Below are positions 57,216 to 64,000 of a stretch of 64,000 nt of DNA, piece after piece. The notes beneath the pieces were generated by a model. It was not told where the DNA came from. It ran no database searches and saw nothing but the letters and a program-made list of their open reading frames with translations. The position numbers were made by a program, and so were the translations under genes. Position 1 is the stretch's first letter, and each line of letters opens with the position of its first letter. This DNA is from Notospermus geniculatus. Lineage: Eukaryota; Nemertea; Pilidiophora; Heteronemertea; Lineidae. The stretch spans positions 104,748-168,747 of the forward strand of contig NMRB01000437.1 in NCBI GenBank assembly GCA_002633025.1, read 5' to 3'.

Positions 57216-57484
57216 TTAATGTATATACTTTATCCTCGCCTCTAAGAGGTCAGTCCAGAGTACTCATGACTAGGCCTTTGTTCCATACTATAATAGGCGG
57301 CGGTGCTTCGTTCTTTGTTCAACCAATCAGAACGAAGAAGTTTCTTGGAATATTGTACTCACAATGACCTGGCAATGCCTAGCCTTGCCTTAATGTCACC
57401 TCCTGGGTATTAATGACTGACCTCTTAGAGACGAGGAAAAAGTATGTGACCCGTTCTGGCAAAACCAGTTGCACGTCGCTCAGA

Positions 57485-57645
57485 AGGTAACCCTTAACGA
57501 ACCAATATGACACCAGGAGAGAATGGGAGAAATTGATTGTTCGTAATATACAGACAGTATTGAAACTGGCAATCATTTGGTTTCATCCTGCCAAGGTAAG
57601 AGCGGCAGGCGACTGGTTTTGGCAGAATGGGTCACATAATGTATA
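57485..57645 (+). repeat. Dispersed repeat, copy 2
   Basis: Counterpart of 33205-33385, with ATGACACCAGGAGAGAATGG and AGTATTGAAACTGGCAA and GGGTCACATAATG. Confidence 0.55.
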
Positions 57646-57838
57646 TCCCTGCAACAGAAATCGCGGATGTTTGTAGCGGGCGAGGTATGAAAGAGAAACG
57701 AAAGAAAAGGCCCTCTGCATTTCGATTATCAAAAGAGTTCTCTAAACATCGCATGTTATGTTTTGATTGAAGATAACTCACACAATCAGTTTCTACGATC
57801 TTCAATGAGAAACCTAACGTTAATACGGTCCCTCAACA

Positions 57839-58305
57839 CTATTTTTCACTTCGAATTTTGCAAATCATTGCAAGTACCTCCTTCAAATCATTCCTGTACT
57901 TCTTACCCCCGCCTAGGCAGTACATATAGAAATTCAATGCATAATTGAATATATGTAAAGTGAATAGGCTGGCGATGATCAAGTTACCGAACAATTGAGA
58001 AATTTGTGGGAACTGGAGACTCATCATGAAAAGCCTGTACGGCATCGAGGTTATAAGGTATGCAGCGCTGACAAAAATTAGCATCGTTGTCAAGACTGAT
58101 GTGTCCTTCTCCGACTCCTTTTTGCCTGTACTTACACCCAGATTGGTCCGGCGTTTATTGGCCTTCTTGACTTCCACAATTATGACGATGTTACAGGAAA
58201 TGATGATCGAAAATGGCAGAATTGTTCCCAATAATAACTGGGTTCCTGTTGCCATGAGTGTGCCAGTTGGGTCCCCGGGCACGACAATCACGACATTTTC
58301 AACAC
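57839..58305 (-). CDS. Rhodopsin-family GPCR, exon 3 (TM5-TM7 and tail)
   Basis: Acceptor TTTTCCACAG starts VENVVIVVPGDPTGTLM (extracellular loop 2). TM5 LLLGTILPFSIIISCNIVII, TM6 VLTTMLIFVSAAYLITSMPY, TM7 LFTLHIFNYALNFYMYCLGG follow; the tail is KKYRNDLKEVLAMI before the stop. The NPxxY motif is NFYMY. Phase 1 start joins exon 2 exactly. With the other two exons the protein is about 338 residues, normal for the family. Confidence 0.88.
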
Positions 58306-58455
58306 CTGTGGAAAATGAAGGAGATCATTTCGTAGAACAAGGTTGAAATTTTAGAGGGTTGTCCCCAGATAGCGAAGAAACAAACCGGTCAACAACACCC
58401 TAAAGTTTCGGCCCCCTTTTTACTTAAGGAATTGAACCCGAGGCGGAGGGTTTGA

Positions 58456-58554
58456 TTGCGACACCAAACCCGCGAGGGTGGAGTTAAAATGTAGTCCAAA
58501 CCCGAGGCGCTTTGGACGCAATTTTGCTCCACCCAAGCGGGTTTGGTGTCGCAA
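58456..58554. repeat. 99-bp foldback in the GPCR intron
   Basis: TTGCGACACCAAACCCGC and GCGGGTTTGGTGTCGCAA are inverted ends, with GGGTGGAG and CTCCACCC inside. Additional CCCGAGGC motifs repeat around it. Lies between exons 2 and 3. Confidence 0.7.
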
Positions 58555-58855
58555 CCAAGACCCGACGCCGAGGGTTTAAGTTCTATTCTAAAATACCTCA
58601 AACTAAACATTCATATTTAGGGTTCAGTGCAGTTTGATTGCAAATAGGCCTACGATATCAGGGAGGACGCTCGAAGCGTCGCTCCGTCCGTCAATGACCC
58701 GAAATCAGTAAATCACGCACTGTGTGTACAAACCAGTACACCGTGCCTATATCGTGTACATGTTCATCTGTGGGCAGCGCTAACAGCAAGCTGCAGGAGT
58801 CGAAAGGAGATCAACGGACAATCCGCAGGATATTTAGCTAATGGTACAAAACGTC

Positions 58856-59090
58856 AATGATAATAAACAAGAAGTCAATCTCCAGAATTCACGAATTTTC
58901 GACCCCAACCGGGGTCTTTTTCAAGTGGAACTTTACAATCTGAAACTCTAGAAAAGTCTTTTCTAGAGTTTCAGATTGTAAAGTTCCACTTGAAAAAGAC
59001 CCCGGTTGGGGTCGAAAATTCGTGAATTCTGGAGATTGACTTCTTGTTTATTATCATTTTGTGTGTCAATTTTGTGCCTTTTGTACCTTG
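58856..59090. mobile_element. 235-bp palindromic element, 13-bp target duplication
   Basis: GGTACAAAACGTC at 58843-58855 and 59091-59103 flanks it. Arms of about 100 bp starting AATGATAATAAACAAGAAG pair perfectly over most of their length around CTCTAGAAAAGTCTTTTCTAGAG. The mini-hairpin GACCCC-AACC-GGGGTC is in the same place as in 52083-52314, and a tail ATTTTGTGTGTCAATTTTGTGC follows the right arm. It lies in the GPCR intron. Confidence 0.9.
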
Positions 59091-59490
59091 GGTACAAAAC
59101 GTCGTTGGGATTATAGGTCACTGAGTATCCATCTCGCCGACATTCGCTGCACTACCTCGCTGAATGCTCGAAGCGAGAAATGTTGGACGCCAGACGCCAT
59201 TTTGGAAACATTGAGCGGGGTTCTTGGTTGTGTCACCCAAACCCGCTGCATTCAGAATGAGGCTAATGCATTATCCATTTGAAACATACGCCCGAGATAC
59301 CAATATATTTTAGAATCGTCTGAACAAATATATAAGGACATCTTCCCTGACAAGTGTTCCAATCACTCCTACCCTCGCTCAATCCACCCTTGCCGGATAC
59401 TACCCACATTTCCACTCTCACTGCCGCCCGGAAGACGAGTGGCCAATCACAGCTCTGGTAACGAGCTACCTCGCCTCCAGGATCTGAGCA

Positions 59491-59862
59491 ATGAAAGAAG
59501 TACACGAAATACGTAGTGTATGTAACCGGATACACCTAGGTTCGATGGTGAATCAACAGAACAAACATGACGGCTTGAGAACTTCGACGTGTCGCTTGGA
59601 GTCAGAAATTTGTGAAAAATTAAACGTTTCTTCGCTAGTTTCACATCAGAAGGATACTATTCGTGTGTTTGCATCACGGAAGGACTTGTTTGTGTCAACT
59701 ATGACCGGGAAAGGGATGTCATTTGTGTTTTACTCGGCTTCAACTCTGTTCAATTCAGGTGTCGAAGTGTGGATGTGTGTTCGACCACCATACGTGGTCG
59801 GTGATCAGGTCAGAAGTGATGCGGTTGTAGCTTTGCGCAGACTGGAAATAGTTCACATATAA
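59491..59862 (+). other. Weak candidate exon in the GPCR intron, opposite strand
   Basis: A 123-codon frame contains RVFASRKDLFVSTMTGKGMS, FVFYSASTLF, and CVRPPYVVGDQVRS. Its last third could be aligned loosely with the end of the 28360 domain (GCSPRSDQ...). The evidence is thin: no clear acceptor, no known domain. Recorded as a candidate only. Confidence 0.2.
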
Positions 59863-59869
59863 TTTTTTA

Positions 59870-60770
59870 TTTAACTGATGTTTGTTCGCACTAAATGAGT
59901 TATTTCGCAATGAATATAAATATAAAAACATTTGAGTGGTTGACTGTGCATTTTGCAACGATTGTTATTGAAAAATTCGTATGCATTAGGTGACTCTTTC
60001 TCCCTCCCCACCTCGATCACGAAACAAACATGGCCGCCATAGCTTCACTACTTGAGAAGTTCAACGTGCTGTTATCATGGTTATAGCGTGACTAACACTT
60101 CATCAGGTAAGACAACATGCTTCTTCTATATGTAGCAACACTCACAATGCCTAATTGGTGACTTAGATCATTCAGATAGATATATCTGAACAGTCTTCTA
60201 AACTGATCTTCATCAAAGTAGTTCCCGGAGCAATATGGCGCTGTCCGATATACGTCAGAGCTACGATGCTGGTACAAATCGTTCTCTGATGTTCAGATTG
60301 TGTGTGGATGATGTATGCGAGGACTTTTCTGATTGGCTCTCAAGATGTGTTCTTCTTTCTGTCGATGTTTGTCGCGATTTAACAAACAATTATTGTTTTT
60401 TGACGAATTATGCTGTAAAATGAAGGATTTCGATCTCAGATAAATAAGGAACGGAGGTATGCTTAACGTTGAATATGTTTTTTGGGTGAATGTTTTGTGC
60501 TGGATTATTTTTGATGACGGCAGTGGGGTGAGAGTGATAAACGGCACATTCTGCTGCGAGTGGAATTCAGTAGGGAAAATGTCAAGGGTGAAGAGAGCAT
60601 AGTTCGAAGGGCGAAGTGACCGTAGTCCTTGATATTATAAGGAGCGTGGGCCTTCATCAGCAGGCTGAGTTCATTTTGCAGATTCAGAATATCGCGAGAA
60701 AAAGTTACAGATCACTCTCTGGATCAACTCGTGCTGTTTATGTGCAACAAAAACAAGTAACGAAATTCCT
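59870..60770. other. GPCR intron 2 sequence without other features
   Basis: Only short overlapping frames on both strands. No RNA gene or TIR element was recognised here. Confidence 0.4.
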
Positions 60771-60779
60771 GTCACTAAC

Positions 60780-61000
60780 CTGTGACATCATCCTTTACAA
60801 AATGGTACGCGTACGCAAGATAACAATTGGTTGCAACCAGGAAAACGGTTCCAACAAGAACCACTTTCTTGGCCCTACTAGTTGTACAGAAGTTCGGTGC
60901 TGCCATTGGAAACTTTATTGCGATAGCGCGATCAACTGACATGGCTGTCAGGTAGTAGCCAGACAAGACCGCAGAGGCGGAGAATAGGACAAAAAAAGTT
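60780..61000 (-). CDS. Rhodopsin-family GPCR, exon 2 (TM3-TM4)
   Basis: From acceptor CATTTTTCAG: TFFVLFSASAVLSGYYLTA, then MSVDRAIAIKFP (DRY is DRA), then KKVVLVGTVFLVATNCYLAY, ending KDDVT at donor CACAG/GTTAGT. Phases 2 in and 1 out fit the neighbouring exons. The Arg of DRY is kept but Tyr is Ala. No Cys at the usual TM3 start. Confidence 0.88.
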
Positions 61001-61214
61001 CTGAAAAATGAAAGGGTAAATGAGGCTTCGCTTAGTCAACTTTATGCAGTTCCCCCAAAACTCCTACTCCATAATCCAGCCCTGGAGGTTGGCCGCAGAA
61101 ACGACATCTTCAAACACATCCTCAATCATCTCCTCCGACGTACCTTTCCAGAGGCAATACCTGGGTGAAATGACCTGAACCGCACGGTGCTAAACAGTAG
61201 AAGCACATACTTAC

Positions 61215-61543
61215 ATATACTGAACATCTCTGTTTTGCTGTACTGCACCGAAGTAGAAAAAAGGCCCAAATATGCTTGTTAGTAAAAGTAGAAACGTATC
61301 TGCGACTGCCATGGCTGTCATGTAGACGGACGGTGAAAGATTTCGGTTGTTGCATTTGTTTGCTATGAGAATGATTAAAACGTTCCCCGGCACTCCCAGA
61401 AATAGAGCTGGTAGAGAACAGTAGACAGCAAAGGTAATATGTATATCGACCAAGAAGTCCTGGTCTCCAAACCGGCATTGGTCATCCGAAGGGGGTTCGA
61501 TGGACACCGGCCGGCCCTGTGCCGTGCTTCTCGGTGACATCAT
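61215..61543 (-). CDS. Rhodopsin-family GPCR, exon 1 (N-terminus, TM1-TM2)
   Basis: The first ATG pair (61543, 61540) gives MMSPRSTAQGRPVSIEPP, then TM1 YCSLPALFLGVPGNVLIILI (GN motif) and TM2 VYMTAMAVADTFLLLLTSIF (AVAD). It ends FYFGAVQQNRDVQY at donor TATAT/GTAAGT, phase 2. The frame is also open upstream to about 61564 and a CACACACAG lies just before, so a 5' exon cannot be excluded. Orphan receptor; ligand unknown. Confidence 0.85.
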
Positions 61544-61564
61544 CGCCTGTGTGTGGCACAGCAA

Positions 61565-62370
61565 CGACGCCTGCTTTGTGCCACAGTAATTTGTATCAGC
61601 ACTACATCAAACGATCGAGTAATGAAACCAGAGTCGTTTATTCCAGCATAAAAAGCATTCGCTGATCTGAAACTTTTTCTCCATGCAAACAAGCTAGCCC
61701 GAGGCCGACAACCTGAAACTGCGATTTTTCAATGCTCAAGGACGTTCGAGGGGTTGACCCAAAAAATGGACAGGTTTCGATCTAGGAGAACACTTCACCA
61801 TGGGTCGCTGGTAGTAACCATGGTAACAGTTTTGGTGGTCAGTTTCCTAGGTGCGAAGCAGCTGTCAGTCAGTTGACCAATAGGAGTCACTACCGCCCAA
61901 TTCAATACCAAGCGCAGCGACTCGTGGTTGACTGAGCACCAATCGGGACAATTTTCTGTTGTTTAGGTCCGCTAGAACTTTGGTGCCGTCTTTTGGTGAT
62001 AAGCATGGTTGACTGCTCCTTTTCATGTGGCCCGCCATTTTGAAAACATATCGATCATGTGCTAAAAGCTCATTGGCCCATAAAGTCACGTGCTAAAGGC
62101 TCATTGGGCCATAAAGCGGTTTGTTACCTACTGCAACGGTACCATGCCATACATTCTTCACTTCAAGAATCCAGACCACAAGGAACAATTTGCGCAAAAT
62201 CAAAGTCGGAATACAGGCCACAAAGTCTTCGATAAATAGGCCTAGGTCCATAATGGTTCAATACATGTATATGTACATGTATGCAATCATAATCAATAAC
62301 TGTAACATAGGTCCTTGCATTCATTACGTCTGACAGTCAGTTGAAAATTCTTTATGATGTGTTGGTAATT
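61565..62370. other. Between GPCR and creatinase-like exon; no gene
   Basis: Repeat-like AAAGCTCATTGGCCCATAAAG and AAGGCTCATTGGGCCATAAAG occur 36 bp apart (62064, 62096). No exon is recognised. Confidence 0.4.
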
Positions 62371-62372
62371 CT

Positions 62373-62569
62373 TCACTTGATGATAAGTTTTTCTGGCCCA
62401 AACGGAAACTTTGTAATATTTTCAGCGCCGTCTTCCTTTACGACGAGAATGTCGTGATCCCTGTAACCCCCGGCTCCGGGCTGACCCTCTGGAATCATCA
62501 CCATAGGTTCCATGGAGATCACCATATTGGGCTGCAGCACTGTGCCTATGTCGTCCCTTAACTCTAAAC
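62373..62569 (-). CDS. Creatinase-like M24 metallopeptidase-fold protein, last exon
   Basis: After acceptor TTACAAACAG: GLELRDDIGTVLQPNMVISM, EPMVMIPEGQPGAGGYRDHD, ILVVKEDGAENITKFPFGPE, then KLIIK-stop. ISMEP carries the conserved Glu of the pita-bread fold, and GAGGYRDHDILVV with GAENITKFPFGPE is typical of creatine amidinohydrolase (creatinase) and related hydrolases rather than Met/Xaa-Pro aminopeptidases, which have a Glu in the last motif. Earlier exons should lie beyond 62.6 kb but none were found up to 64 kb, so introns are long or this is a fragment. Confidence 0.8.
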
Positions 62570-62701
62570 CTGTTTGTAACAAAAGAGAAGGTTCCCATGA
62601 GAATAATGTTAATATGGCATTGTGCATTTAATCGATTCTGAGTGTCTTACTTCCAGTGGAACCGTCGAATTGGTGGTAAGGACAAATGCTACTCTAGCGT
62701 A

Positions 62702-63651
62702 GGGGGAGAGTGGGGCACCATGAGCCTTTTTTCAGTTTTTGTGCCCTGGACAATTTATGTGTCATGTTATTGAATACTTTTCAATAGCATGACAGACTAT
62801 AAGATGTTGTTTATTTTCTGGTAGATCCATGAGAATGGGGTATTTTTCTATACCAGTCTAATACCGCTCCCAAGAAAGTCTCTGAAGTGGCTCGAGGTAC
62901 CCCGACCTTGGGGTACCTTGAGCCGGGCCTGGGGTACCTAGAGCCAACACATCAAACAGCCCGTTTTCAACCAGGTTTTCTGCAAAACATACTTCATTCT
63001 GTATCGTTACACCTTCTTTACGCCAAATAACTCCACAGAACTTTTTTCAAGAGTGTCAGTGAAGTGAAAATGCTGATACAATATTGGACATCACAACGCT
63101 GGTCCACAAAATAACACGAAGGGCCTGAATTACGTCTGTTGGTGGTATTCTCAACCACAGCCCTAAGCTGCATTAAACCACACCGGAATTAGGCCCAAGT
63201 CTGAAAATGGTATTCGGACCCACAGTATTAAGCTGCAAAAAACACGGCTCATGGTGCCCCACAGCAGCAGGCTCAAGGTGCCCCATCTGGAACATTGACT
63301 CTTCTCATCCATGTGACCTGAGATATGTTGGCCTGGTCAGGCCAGTCATGCATCAGTTATGCAGTGTACATAGGCCTTGCCCTTGACACAGTTTAAGGAC
63401 TGGCTGCTGCAAGTTATCATGGTGCAAGAACAAAAAGAAAATTATTTTATAAAGTTACTTTCGGGTGCAAAAAATCGAAAGTCCTCTGAAAACACAGGTA
63501 AATGAAAAGCAAATGAAGAGATAATTTTTGGTGTCTTTCCTGGTCAATAGAGGGACACTACCAATGGAAGCTTCAGAACAAATGTTAAGCCACTTGGCCT
63601 GGAGAGGCCCTGGCTCAAGGTACCCGCGGCTCAGGGTGCCCCACTCTCCCC
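62702..63651. mobile_element. 950-bp TIR element (GGGGGAGAGTGGGGCACC ends)
   Basis: Ends GGGGGAGAGTGGGGCACCAT and (minus) GGGGAGAGTGGGGCACCCTG are flanked by TA. Inside, GGCTCNAGGTACCCC-type motifs recur several times in both directions. No transposase frame. It lies where upstream creatinase exons might have been expected. Confidence 0.75.
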
Positions 63652-63759
63652 TACATACACGTATAAACTTTGAAATCAAAATCTACTCGATACAGTAGCT
63701 GATATCGGCTTATGACCTCCAGGTTAGCCTGGCACCTGTCTTTGCTGCCCACACAACCC

Positions 63760-63923
63760 GGTGTAGTAGAATCTAATGTTCCCGATATGTGATGTCCCCC
63801 AACAATACATTTACGGATTAAGCGGCCCGATTGAATTGGACTCGAGATACCAAGACCCTTAATCCTGTGACAAACAATGCAGGGGGACATCAGGCGGGTG
63901 GGGACATTAGATTTTATCACACC
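63760..63923. mobile_element. 164-bp MITE (GGTGTAATAG ends), copy 2
   Basis: Same family as 14983-15145: GGTGTAGTAGAATCTAATG and CATTAGATTTTATCACACC ends, inner GTGATGTCCCCC and GGGGGACATC. Both copies have CCC immediately to the left and TG(G)TTC to the right of the element, suggesting a target preference. Confidence 0.8.
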
Positions 63924-64000
63924 TGTTCACACGCGTCAAGACAGACGGATTGTCCAGTACCCTCTGCTCGGACAAAAACATGACTCTGAGACAGGAATGC

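Overview
This is a 64 kb piece of an animal nuclear genome, most likely a marine invertebrate (a deuterostome such as a hemichordate, echinoderm or amphioxus, or a lophotrochozoan). Genes are split into short exons with GT-AG borders, tRNA-headed SINEs end in ATT-rich tails, a short TTAGGG array is present, and most of the DNA is transposon-derived. There are two N gaps (10545-11325 and 52827-53090). Species cannot be fixed from sequence alone.

Layout. 1-9.2 kb: repeats only, including a mariner-like element with ~150 bp inverted ends and a pogo-like element with a second element inside it. 9.25-9.97 kb (minus): two exons of a secreted or surface protein ending in a kringle domain. 10-19.5 kb: nested SINEs and MITEs. 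19.6-23.6 and 25.5-29.5 kb: two copies of a ~4 kb segmental duplication, each with a PAN/apple-like exon and a ~300-residue exon of an unrecognised family; a divergent third paralogue follows at 29.6-30.3 kb. 30.5-35.3 kb: tandem repeats, foldbacks and a Cys-rich candidate exon. 35.4-36.4 kb (minus): a single-exon peptide-type GPCR. 37-40.5 kb: satellites, hairpins, an unidentified exon and a foldback. 40.5-43.8 kb (minus): a frameshifted, truncated Helitron. 43.9-46.2 kb: a 12-mer microsatellite and a triplicated 380 bp repeat. 48.4-52.6 kb: LINE fragments. 54.7-56.3 kb (minus): a gustatory-receptor-like gene. 57.8-61.5 kb (minus): a three-exon rhodopsin-family GPCR whose splice phases join perfectly. 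62.4 kb (minus): the last exon of a creatinase-like M24 protein. The window ends in MITEs.

The most unusual signals are non-coding. First, ~233 bp self-complementary elements (52083-52314 and 58856-59090, with a decayed relative near 10118) have 13-15 bp target duplications; their arms differ between copies but still pair within each copy. Second, 33-bp hairpins at 37071 and 48270 share a 14-5-14 layout with compensated stem changes. Third, the segmental duplicates act as empty and filled sites for each other, exposing several insertions, one with a clear 9-bp target duplication.

The genes do not form a pathway. They are separate chemosensory or peptide-receptor genes, extracellular-domain genes and one metabolic enzyme set in repeat-rich DNA.
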